Source: Sambucus nigra
Taxonomy: Eukaryota > Streptophyta > Magnoliopsida > Dipsacales > Adoxaceae
DNA length: 64,000 bases
NCBI GenBank assembly: GCA_949130495.1
Contig: OX422213.1
Location: 204,717,660-204,781,659, forward strand
Direction: 5' to 3'
The position numbers were made by a program, and so were the translations under genes. How positions within the stretch are numbered: position 1 is the stretch's first letter; every line of letters begins with the position of its first letter. Under the pieces are notes generated by a model. It saw only the letters and a program-made list of their open reading frames with translations. It did no database searches and was not told where the DNA came from. Of this stretch, positions 36,423 through 45,859 are shown one piece after another.

Positions 36423-37510
36423 TGAGAGTGTGTTGTATCCCAATAGATCAAACTTATTTAATTAGATGAAAAACTCACAATAAAACCCAATTTTAATTCT
36501 TAACCCTAAGAATGTAACTATGTGAATCATCATATGAAATATAGCACGCATTCAAAAAAGACAAGGATTCGGGAAAAATTCTCTCAGGATAAAACCTTTT
36601 TTTCACTTTATAAAATTCATAAATCATAACTTATAAACTTTTATAAAGGAATCTACAGTAGACGAATCTCCTACAGGTGATATTCATTCACAACATGATC
36701 ATCGGAAGAATCACAAGATCACGGTCCTCCTTCAGCCTTTGTCTTCAACAATGAGTTCCCTCGAGAATCACAATGGTCAGCTGTGGAGGTGATCTCTCCA
36801 CAAGATATGTGTATGCAGTGATACAACTATCTAGGTTTCAAAGGGATTCACATAAAAATATCTTAGGGATGTGTTTTGTGAATCAAAAGAGTTGTATGAA
36901 CTCAAAACAATGAAAACCTTTACAAAAGATATGCATAATCATTTTCGAAAAAAAGTCTTATGAAATTAAAAGAGGGAACAAGTATTTATACGAAAACTTA
37001 ATTTTTGAGGCAGTGCCATCGTTCGAAAGAGATCATAGGCTCATTAGAACGAGAAAAGTCCCTTACTATAAATGTCGTTCGAATGAAACCCTATTCTCGT
37101 TTGAAATTTTTTTAAACGATCTTTGAACGGAGCAAACTATTACGCCCTCATCAGATGTTCGATCAAAGAAACCTCAAACGACCACTTCAAACGACATCAT
37201 GATCTCATTTGAATGATATTCACATCTCGTTTGAACGAGATGCTCGTATTAAAAATATTTTTTAAATAAAGAAAAAATGCCTTGAGATTTAAATAAAAAA
37301 ATCTATTTCCATATTTAATAAAAATAAACATCCCAAAATAAATTCAATGAATAAATTTGAACCCTTAAAAGCATTATACCTTCATAATTTGGAGTTCCTT
37401 GGAAGTTAGAGATTATGAGGATTCGATTCTTCATGATGGCTAAAGACTAAGTGTAACGGGATACGCAAAACTACATGTTAGCCTAAACTATGGACAAAAT
37501 TATCCTTACA
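36423..37510 (-). repeat. 5' LTR of the outer gag-only element
   Basis: It opens TGAGAGTGTGTTG next to the PBS and closes ATTATCCTTACA on the plus strand. It pairs with 24954-26051 and carries the same palindrome cluster at about 37015-37245. Confidence 0.85.
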
Positions 37511-37518
37511 ATATCAAC

Positions 37519-37740
37519 ACATAGATTTAGACGACATCCAGTTAGATGTCAATGTCTCGTACACTGAAGAACTGACTCGAATCTTAGACCGTAGGGTCCA
37601 TGTTTTGAGGACTAATGAGATTCCACTAGTTCGTATTTTGTGGGTCCACCATAGTGAGGATGAGTCCACTTGGGAGCGAGAGGATATTATGAGACAACAA
37701 TACCGTCACTTATTTCATACAGGTATGTGTTATTTACCTT
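37519..37740 (+). pseudogene. chromodomain tail of the split chromovirus integrase
   Basis: The open frame reads HIDLDDIQLDVNVSY, then ILDRRVHVLRTNEIP, LVRILWVHH and ESTWEREDIMRQQYRHLF, the chromodomain-like end of Tekay/Del integrases. It picks up where the integrase was cut at 24953. In relatives this module helps target integration to heterochromatin. An in-frame stop ends it at about 37740, before a EFRGRN-type terminal stretch. Confidence 0.88.
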
Positions 37741-37765
37741 GAATTTCGAGGACGAAATTGTTTTT

Positions 37766-37779
37766 GGTCGGGGGGAGAA
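37766..37779 (+). promoter_or_regulatory. polypurine tract of the chromovirus
   Basis: GGTCGGGGGGAGAA lies directly before TGTAATACG, preceded by TTTCGAGGACGAAAT. This arrangement is characteristic of the 3' LTR junction in Tekay/Del chromoviruses. Confidence 0.85.
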
Positions 37780-38314
37780 TGTAATACGTTGTTAATTCTA
37801 ACTAATTAAAAGTGTTCGAATTAAAGTTTTAAAGATTTAGATAAGTTACGTGTAAAAATAAAGTGGTAATTGCGAATACTATAAATTAAGTTTATAGGCA
37901 AACTTGTGGGAGCCTAAATTAATTGAATAAATATTTATTAATATGGTACAAACATTTATTAAATGGATATAAAATTATTAAATGAATAAATTAAAGTATA
38001 GGAGTCTAATTAATTTTGTGATGTTAATAGAGTGAAATTTATATTTACTAACACGATTTGAGTATTTAATAAGTTGTTATGGTATTGGACTAATAAATGA
38101 ATAGGACATCATCCATGGTCCATCTTTTTTAACGGTTAGGATTAAAAGATGGTAGGGTTTTGTTACTATGCTTTTTTCCATCTTTGTTTGATGTCACATG
38201 ACAGTATAAAACACCACTATATAGTTTTCTCTCTCCCAAACATTATCTTACAATCTTAAATTCCTCCCATGCTTTCTTCTTTTTATTATAAAACTTGTCC
38301 CCATTATTACAGCC
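37780..38314 (+). repeat. 3' LTR of the chromovirus, left part, interrupted by Harbinger
   Basis: It starts TGTAATACG after the PPT and contains TATAAAAC near 38205 as a likely TATA box. It is cut at 38314 by the PIF/Harbinger insertion with a TTA duplication. The right part should begin at 45860. A possible end, ATTAGGCGGG near 46328, resembles the closing of the LTR at 62881 but is not convincing. Confidence 0.7.
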
Positions 38315-38317
38315 TTA

Positions 38318-38600
38318 GAGCATCCACAGTGGTGGGGAGTATGGCCAAGGAAATTGGTAAAGTTTCAAATCGATAGGGATACAGTGGTGAGAGGTAGTTG
38401 CCAAAGTTGGCAGAAGAAAAGCTAGAGGATTTGCAAAGTTACCTGATGGCTAGCTAATTAGTAAAACTATCTTACAAACTTCTGATCTTCCGAGAAACTT
38501 CCGACGAACTTCTTTTGTTCGTAAGAGGTTCCTATGAACTTCAGAAGTTCATAAGAAGTCCTACGAACAAAAGAAGTTCGTAGGAAGTTGTTTTTACTGC
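38318..38600 (+). repeat. left TIR and subterminal palindromes of the Harbinger element
   Basis: After the TIR, the region 38470-38590 has nested inverted repeats built on GAACTTC/GAAGTTC, for example TTCCTATGAACTTC next to AGAAGTTCATAAGAAG. It matches the block at 45675-45765 near the other end. Confidence 0.8.
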
Positions 38601-38747
38601 TGGTTAATTTAACGATAGTTTGGTTATAAATACAGCCCACCCTTCCTCACAAATTTTCATTCTCACCCTTTATAAATTTTAGAGTGTAATTTCCTCCGTG
38701 TGATTTCTTTATTTCCATCCATAATATATTTTATTTCTATAGAAAAT

Positions 38748-39689
38748 ATGTCTTCCTCTCAACCGATTAGTTCCAGCACAACTCGACAACCTAATATGAC
38801 TCCTTTTGAGGAAGAAGTTCTATGTACCATTTATGCTAAATATATCTCCCAAAGTATTGAAGGGAACTTGATATCATCGGGCACATTTTCGGACACCGTG
38901 AAAGATAAGTATAACGTCACGCATGGAATTACAATTATTCGTACAAGATCCATGCTATCAACATGTTAGAATCATATATCGCATCTCATAATGATATATA
39001 TTGCAAAGATTTCTCACTAACTAAATAATATGGGAAGCGGGACGAACGAGTTCCAAGCGGTTACTAATGCACGCGATGTGTACCGCGCTGAAACCAACAA
39101 ACAATTCACATTTGGTAACTGCTATCAAATTTAAAAAAAAATTACCCAAATTTGACTTGCGAAACACAGCGGGGAACGATGACATCCCTACACCTGTAGG
39201 CGAAGATGACACTCCGGGGGTACGAGATGTACCGGATAGACCCCTTGGGATGAAGGGTGAGAAACAACGTGCACGTCAACGAGCGCATTCTGACAACTTG
39301 GATTGTAACACAGCGATACTCAAACATTGTGAATACTTCAATGCAATGTTGAAAAGCAAGTAGGTGGAAGAATAACCATGCCCTTAAATTTGACTCTCAA
39401 ATGGATGCGTTCATTGAGATGAAGCAAGCTGATCAACTCACCAAAAAACAAAATCAAACCGCAAAAAAATAAGATTAGCTCATGCGCCTAGTCCGAGAGT
39501 AGTCGTACATCATGGATATAGATATGAACAATATGAATGATATGCAAAAGCAGTTTCATTATAAAAGGTTTATCGACCTAACAACAATGGTTGCTGCCAC
39601 CGAAACTGTGATTTTCGAGTTGCAGTCGAACTCTGCGGGATCGTCTAACCCTTCGTATGGTCCAAGCGGTTCAATTAACGATGAGTAGT
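38748..39689 (+). pseudogene. Harbinger accessory ORF1 (trihelix/NAM-associated-like)
   Basis: It starts MSSSQPISSSTTRQPNMTPF. After a break come GTNEFQAVTNARDVYRAETNKQFTFGNCYQI and, in the next frame, PKFDLRN and RPLGMKGEKQRARQR. A C-terminal stretch with NNMNDMQKQFHYKRFIDL ends at 39689. The GTNEFQ...FGNCYQI and RPLGMK blocks are typical of the Myb/trihelix-like accessory protein with a NAM-associated C-terminal region that works with PIF/Harbinger transposase in DNA binding and nuclear entry. Stops near 38967 and 39132 and one frameshift show decay. The transposase is encoded 285 bases downstream, convergently. Confidence 0.75.
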
Positions 39690-39973
39690 ATTTTTATAGT
39701 TGTATTACACCCTCGTTATTTTATTTTTGTCATTTTGTTTTGGTATATGTAAAGTGACTCAGTTTGCATTTTAATAAATCAAATGTCACCGTTTAAATAC
39801 ATGTAATGTCACCAATGTTTATTAATTTTAGTTTCAATAAAATAGTCGATAAAAACCTTATATTAAATATAATAACTACAATATGATCACTAAGATAATC
39901 GTATGATTACAAATTGAAAATGGAACTAAGAAAGCGATTAGCCAAGGTTAAAATCACAAATACGTTAAATTGT

Positions 39974-41299
39974 TCAACCCACCATTTCATCACCATTGGT
40001 GTTCCAAATGTGCTCCACCAAATCATTCTGTAACAGTTGATGTTTAGTTGCATCTCTTATCTTTGCATCCCGCGCGAGGCAGTCGTAGAAATTAGTTTGG
40101 ACCCTCAAAATTTGAGGTGTTGCATCGTTATGTTCATATTCCTTTTGTCATGGACAGTCTCTACGTTCATCGTCAATAATCATATTATGCATTATAATGC
40201 AAGATTTCATAATGGTTGATAGTGACACCCTATTCCATAATTTACAAGGTTCCCGAACAAAAGAGAATCAGGCTTGTAGAACACCAAAATAATTTACATG
40301 TTCGACATCTTTTCTGCACGCTTCTCGGTACTTGCAAAATAATTTTTGTTCTTGTGTAATCCCATTTTGGTTCCTAAATGTTTTTACTATTGAAGCGTAG
40401 GGAGGGAAAATGCCATCACCAAGGTAGTACCCCATGTCGTATGAATTTCCATTAACAGTGTAATTAACGGGAGCTGCCCTCCCATTACGTAATTCCTGGA
40501 AGACGTTAAACCATTGTAAGACATTTAAATCGTTGCAAGAACCAGGCACCCCGGAGAATGATTTCTAAATACATAGGTCGTACGAGGCAACCTCTTCAAG
40601 GATTATAGTAGGTGACTCTTTACGTCCACTGTATTGAGTGTGCCATGATGTGGGGCAGGTTTTCCAACTCCAGTGCATGCAATCTACGATGCCTAGCATT
40701 CTTGGAAAACCTCTATTTGCATTTTGTTTGAGTAACCTTATGACGTCGCCTTGTGTTGGATTTCTACTCTACTGGGGATAAAAAATCCTCACAATTGCCT
40801 CTGTGAATCTAATAACAGTTTCTAATAGAGTGGTTTCACTCATAGTGTATTGCTCAGACCACACGTCATGGGAACCGCCATTGGCTAACAGTGGAATTGC
40901 CCCCAAAACTTTTTAATAAGAGCTTAAACCTTGACGACCGTAAGCATCATTCTTCTGAGCAAAGTAGTTATCATAAAGACAAACAGATTCAAGGATGCGA
41001 TGTAAAAAACTATATTGCATCCTAAATCTCCTTCGAAAAAAATACTCGTTATATACATTATCTTCACTAAAGTAATCCTCCCATAGTGTTGCATATCCCC
41101 TTTCTCTCCAATGATTCACTAGACGTCTATTTTCGAGTTCTTTCCCATCGCGAATTATATTCTTTTCTACACACCACCAGGTAATCTCCATCATAATTAG
41201 CATCTCCGAGTCAGAATCATCGGATGATCCGTCGTCATTAAATTGACTATATTGGAGCAAAAAATTTTGGCCCTCATCGCTAGAATTGGAGGAGTCCAT
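39974..41299 (-). pseudogene. PIF/Harbinger DDE transposase, few stops
   Basis: A single frame of about 441 codons runs from MDSSNSSDEG at 41299 to DEMVG at 39977, interrupted by roughly five stops (for example near 40913). It has an acidic N-terminus and a DYFSEDNVYNEYFFRRRFRM helix block. The nuclease core has RMLGIVDCMHW (first Asp), GVPGSCNDLNVLQ (second Asp) and RKDVEHVNYFGVLQA (Glu, with a small insertion before FGVLQ). The length fits HARBI1-like transposases. The enzyme would cut at TTA targets. Because stops are few and the frame is kept, the loss is moderate in age. Confidence 0.9.
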
Positions 41300-41394
41300 G
41301 ATTTGTTTTGCTTAGAAATTTAATAAGTTGTATTATAAATTTCATAATCTACAGAACTATTTATAAATGTGATAGACTAGTAATAAGCATCTAG

Positions 41395-41890
41395 ATATGT
41401 CCATAATCTACCCACTGCAATTGGATTATTATCTATTTTGTGGCATCTGTACCATTGCAATTGGTATGAGTGCCAATTTGTAGGTTGAACAGCCAATTTG
41501 TTACTATATTTGGTATGTGTGCCTTTAGGTTGAACAGTCAATTTTAGGTTGAACATTGAATTGGTATGTGTGCCATTGTTACTAGCATTGGACTACTATC
41601 TATTTTTAGTGTCCGTGCCATTGTTAATGACTACACCAATATTTTGGTTTACTTTTTTTAGTTAATATTTTATTTACTTTATTTGTGCTATTGGAAGGTT
41701 AAATGGATTTCTTTGATACTATATTTGGTATGTGTGCATTTATACATTCAATTGGTATGTGTGCCAACTTTTTCGACTACTATTTTTAGTTAATATTTTA
41801 TTTACTTTATTTACTATTTTATGGACCACTATATTTTATTTACTTTGGTATGGGTGACTTTATACACTTTTAGTTTTCCATTAGAATTAA
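41395..41890. repeat. AT-rich stretch with repeated GGTATGTGTGCC-like motif
   Basis: Short irregular repeats of TTGGTATGTGTGCCA and TTTATTTACTT occur about six times each between the transposase start and the first extra ORF. It is probably a degenerate minisatellite. No gene is seen. Confidence 0.6.
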
Positions 41891-42038
41891 TATTTGTTAC
41901 ATTTATACTACCGATGGACTACAATAAAAATTTGTTTCCATAGTAAAAAAATATTTACTTGAAAGGTTAAAAATTACCTATAAATATATTATAACGATTA
42001 GAACAATTTTTTATGTACCACTGTCGTATATCTCACAA

Positions 42039-42475
42039 ATGGCTTCATCTCCCTACAATTCATCCATCTACAACGGATCATACACAGATATTTATGGTAG
42101 CGGTTGGTATGGGAAGAAACTAATTTTCCAAACATATCCGATTGATACTTCTCGACATTTTCTTAATGACTTTGGTCATATATTCATAATCTCTCCCAAT
42201 TCGGAACCTGAAGAAGGAGTTGAGTACCTTGGGAACACCTCACATGGCCAGATAAATATGATAAAAGGTGTGAACTGGAGGTGCTTTTCCATCACCATTA
42301 CATACATGTGCTGAATAATCGGGCTGCTGCACTTTGGCCGATATCGTCTCCCGAAGAAGAGGAGATATTTTGTCTTGATTTATTGGAGGAAGATATATGG
42401 AAGATGGAGAGGCGCTTACAACTTTATCACAAAGCACAATGCGCGATGAAATCAGGTCATAAGATTCAACAATAA
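42039..42475 (+). CDS. unrecognised small ORF inside the Harbinger element
   Basis: It starts MASSPYNSSIYNGSYTDIYG and runs to about 42240. A one-base shift joins it to a second frame through WPDKYDKRCELEVLFHHHYIHVLNNRAAALWPIS and EEEEIFCLDLLEEDIWKMER, ending GHKIQQ at 42472. The product would be about 145 residues. I recognise no family. The start is rich in Ser/Tyr/Asn and the end is acidic then basic with a possible amphipathic helix. The junction could be a frameshift or a short intron. It lies just upstream of another small ORF and converges on the PMD gene. Confidence 0.4.
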
Positions 42476-42502
42476 TTAATTAACATATATAACGATTCTA
42501 CG

Positions 42503-42724
42503 TTGGCATCAGATAACGACTTTTCCGACTATACCAATTCTGGTTATGATTACTTTTCGGAATGCATATATGTAAATGATGGGGAAGAGTACGCACCAAA
42601 TATATCAAACTATAACAAAGAATATGTTTATTTCGATACGCAACGATCTTACTTAGCTAAATGTTTAGTGCGCAATGGAAAACCATTTTGTTGTACTTCT
42701 ACTAGGTTCGGCCTAAGCATTTAA
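42503..42724 (+). CDS. unrecognised 73-residue ORF inside the Harbinger element
   Basis: It reads MASDNDFSDYTNSGYDYFSE, then YVNDGEEYAPN and RSYLAKCLVRNGKPFCC, ending at 42724. It is rich in Asp, Tyr and Asn and resembles in composition the start of the preceding ORF at 42039 (both open MAS and are Tyr/Ser/Asn-rich), so it may be a later exon or a duplicate. No known family was recognised. Confidence 0.35.
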   Translation: MASDNDFSDYTNSGYDYFSECIYVNDGEEYAPNISNYNKEYVYFDTQRSYLAKCLVRNGKPFCCTSTRFGLSI

Positions 42725-43079
42725 ACAAATTAGCCTAATCATTATTTCTTTCATGTATGAGTATTTGTAAGACTTAAGTCATTATTTCAATACTAAGGTA
42801 GGATCAATTTATTTCCTAATATTTCAATACTTAAGTCCTTGTGATTATTTTAATTATAAAAAAATTTACCTAATATTTTAAAGGCCATAATTTAAATTAC
42901 AGTGCCACTTTTATTTTCAAAGATTAATAAAGTAAACAACAGTGTAATTAATTGGTTGTCTTCATTCCATTTGTAATAAATATAAAATAATATGCAAAAA
43001 AAATTAAAAGAAAATGCAATTAAAATGAGACAATAATACTAAATAAATTCATAACAATTTTATATAGTACAATACACAT

Positions 43080-45309
43080 CACTCGAGCCCCGGGCCGAAC
43101 TCATAATCCGTGCCTAAATCCACATGTGAACACGCGTATGGGTCAGACCCAAATAAATTTCCCCAACCTTGTTGCGATTGATATGCGGGGTTGGAGGGTG
43201 GGACTGGTCATGGTATGTAATGCGTTGGAAGGCAAAAACTAGTACCACCCTTCTCAAACCCACAACTAGGTATAGTAAAACGTGCTAGTCTACACTCCAA
43301 CTCCTCAATGTAGTCATCACGTGCTTTCAGTTGATCCTCTCGTTGACGTCTCTCGTGTAATAATAAATGACGGAGGCCTCGAATGTTATCTACTGCATCG
43401 ATGTAGGACCCTCTCCATTCTAACTGCGTCAAAGATTGAGCTGAAGGTGCGTTGGTTGGAAACTCGGGTCGCGGGACATTTATCAAATATTAAGCCCCCT
43501 ATGGAAGGCCGACGTCTACCATCCAATTGTTCCTAGGTGGTTGGACGTGCGTTAAACCACCCATCGAGAACTGTGTCTCATACACATGTGGTTCATTTGT
43601 CGGTGCTGGTGCTCGTGGGATTCACAATATTGAAGGTGCCACTGAACCAACTACAATCAAATCTACATTAACATATCTCACAATAGGCGATAGTAATGGC
43701 CCGAGTTCTACAGCCTTTTAATAGGTATTGTACTATTCTTGGGAGACATCTCTTATGTGCTGATTTGCGAGAGGCCAATTTTGGGCAGCAACTGCTTGAA
43801 ATTCGTGTTCTGAGACACAACACAAACTCGAAGGTGGGTTGTCTGCTATACATATCCGCCCAATAAATTATCGGATGGCCCAATCACCCAAGTACCAAAA
43901 AACCTTAAATTAGGGATTCTAAAAAATCATCCGCAACCTTGACAAATGATGAGCATATATGATGACATTAGAGTCATGGTAGGCATAAGTCTCGTATGGA
44001 TGCCATATAATGGACTCGGGTGATTGCATCTCAAGCTGATGTTAATGGCTTAAGATATTAAACCGCTTTGCTCCCTTGAAATTCTTTATGTTCCCCCTCG
44101 ACCAAGGGAATATACGGGGCCATGCATCGATGGACGGATCGATGAGAATGGAACATGCCGTGGCCATGTACTCATGATGTAAATACTGTAAAATATGTCA
44201 ATAAATTTAATTCATTAGAATAAGTTGACATATATTTTAATAAAACTTAAATTTCATATATGCGGTTAAATAAGATTAAACAAAAATATAAATCTAGTAA
44301 TTTCCACATGCATTTACCGATCGTCGACTGGCTTTGTCCAAAGACCATATAATACGGGTATAAATAGCCGAACCCCAGTCGTATGTGCTGAAGGCAGTAA
44401 TATCCTCCAGATAATGTAAATAGCCGAGGTCAGAAGTGGAGTTGGCATTTGAAAAAAGTACACTCCCAATTACATAGAACCAAAATGCCCGAGCTATGAT
44501 TATGGACATATAATCTGGTATAGGTTCAACCTTGACAAAATTTTCTATGTATTTTTTAAGGTAAAAAACTGGAACTCCCACACCGGTAAATCTATGTATA
44601 TGAATTTTGGGGAAAATTCATTTATGGTATTTGCAAAATTAGTATATTATTCAATTGGAAGATTTAGAATGGGTCGCCCTTGTCCAATCGGAATGCCTGT
44701 ACATAATTTAAATTTTTTGTCATATATTTAAATATTTATGAATATAAATATAATAAAATATATTTGAAACAATTAATTATGAATGTAAGTACAACAAATT
44801 TTTTTCATATATTGAAACAATTATGAATATAAGTACAATAAAATAAAATAAAATAAAAATTAATTACCGGAAAGCATTGTGAAGTCGACCGGAGTGAAGG
44901 AAAGCTCAACGTATGGTGGTTGGAAGGTAAGCGTCATGTCCCACCAACGTTCGATCATCGCCGTCACAATAAATTGATCGAAATTGGGCATCAACATAGA
45001 AAACAAATTCGATATAAAATCGGCACTGTCAATAATTTCTTTGATCCTCTATTTTTTCTCTTCGATCAATTTGTACCATTTCATTGGGCCCGCCTAATTC
45101 CCCCAAAATTCAAATTTATTTTCATTTATGATCGTAGTTTCTCCATCCAATGCGTGTGATACTCCGTCGTAAATACGAGTATAGTTACCATATACGGGAT
45201 TCGACGGTTCAATCGGTGCGAAAGGAGTGAGAATTGTTGTTAAAGTCAATCCGTGTTTTTTTAATTTTCCGATATTAATGTATTTTTTCCATTTTCTACC
45301 TAGTTCCAT
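43080..45309 (-). pseudogene. plant mobile domain (PMD, MAIN-like) gene carried by the Harbinger element
   Basis: The N-terminus MELGRKWKKYINI is at 45309. A block at about 44880-45040 reads FDQFIVTAMIERWWDMTLTFQ, then ELSFTPVDFTMLSG before a GTAATT donor. The next block starts GIPIGQGRP after an AG at 44696. A long open stretch (44294-44581) has YMSIIIARAFWFYVIGSVLF and YDWGSAIYTRIIWSLDKASRR before a GTAAAT donor. A further block reads WPRIFPWSRGNIKNF and QLEMQSPESIIWHPYE. The C-terminal part has VPRPEFP and a coiled-coil-like RRQREDQLKARDDYIEELE segment. These are hallmarks of the plant mobile domain family, known from MAIN/MAIL genes and transposons. Several stops suggest decay. Confidence 0.75.
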
Positions 45310-45669
45310 GGTGTTAATAAAAGGGTCTGTTTTGGAGGATTATATAAAACTGATTTGGGACTGATTTGAAATTGATTTGGGGATTATATGGGATGAATTT
45401 GGAGAGTATATGAAGAAATTTATGGGACTGAATGAAGTGTAAATATGTATGGGTGAGAAATATGCAGAAAGTTTAAGGATACAGGGAGAAGAAGATGGAG
45501 GAATTAAGGAAGAAGATGCAGAAGATGGAGGAATTATGTATGGGACTGATTGAAGAAGGTGGAGGAACTAATAAGGAAGAAGATGCAGAAGGTTAGGAAG
45601 AAGATGCATAAGGTTAAGGAAGTCTCTCAATAAATAGACGAAGGAAAATGTTACCGTTTATAGCCGTTT

Positions 45670-45856
45670 TACTTCTGACGAACTTCTATAGTTTTTAGAA
45701 AGTTCCAACGAACTTCATTTGTTCATACGAAGTTCCTACGAACTACAGAAGTTCATGGGAAGTCCCCCATTTCATGTAGCCCATTTGGGAGAAAGGTAAA
45801 AGGCCATAGAGATAAGCTAAACTACCTTTCGCCAACACACACCACTACGAATGCTC
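45670..45856 (+). repeat. right subterminal palindromes and TIR of the Harbinger element
   Basis: ACTTCTGACGAACTTC, GTTCCTACGAACT and AGAAGTTCATGGGAAGTC mirror the left end, and the 15-bp TIR closes at 45856. Confidence 0.8.
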
Positions 45857-45859
45857 TTA

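Larger units (their letters stand above)
24954..37510 (-). mobile_element. gag-only LTR retrotransposon (TR-GAG-like), outer copy
   Basis: LTRs at 24954-26051 and 36423-37510 flank an internal region with a PBS and a copia-type gag but no pol. Flanking five-base sequences are ATATT and ATATC, a target duplication with one mismatch. The chromovirus integrase is cut at the left edge and resumes after the right edge. The internal region was itself split by the related element at 26668-32692. Without that insert the element is about 6.5 kb. Gag-only LTR elements of this design are known in plants as TR-GAG. It would depend on pol from a partner. Confidence 0.88.
22470..38314 (+). mobile_element. 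Tekay-like chromovirus (Ty3/gypsy), 5' deleted, split by nested insertions
   Basis: Order: RT, RNase H, integrase up to 24948, then a 12.5-kb insertion, then the chromodomain tail at 37519, a PPT and the start of a 3' LTR at 37780. The FPPDR-IEF linker, the MPFGLTNAP motif and a C-terminal chromodomain are hallmarks of plant chromoviruses. The 5' LTR, gag and protease are absent. Stops are frequent. Its 3' LTR was later hit by the PIF/Harbinger element, so the LTR remainder should lie beyond 45860. Confidence 0.85.
38318..45856 (+). mobile_element. PIF/Harbinger DNA transposon, 7.5 kb, carrying extra genes
   Basis: The ends GAGCATCCACAGTGG and CCACTACGAATGCTC form a 15-bp terminal inverted repeat with three mismatches. 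Both sides show TTA (38315-38317 and 45857-45859), the target duplication expected for this superfamily. Both subterminal regions carry similar GTTCCTACGAACTTC palindromic blocks. Inside are the accessory ORF1 (+), the DDE transposase (-), two small unrecognised ORFs (+) and a plant mobile domain gene (-). Autonomous PIF elements usually have only the first two genes, so the right 4 kb is extra. Confidence 0.9.

Noticed and set aside
43080..45309. PMD gene considered as an ordinary host gene next to a transposon
   Set aside because: The right Harbinger TIR with its TTA duplication lies beyond the gene at 45856, so the gene is inside the element.
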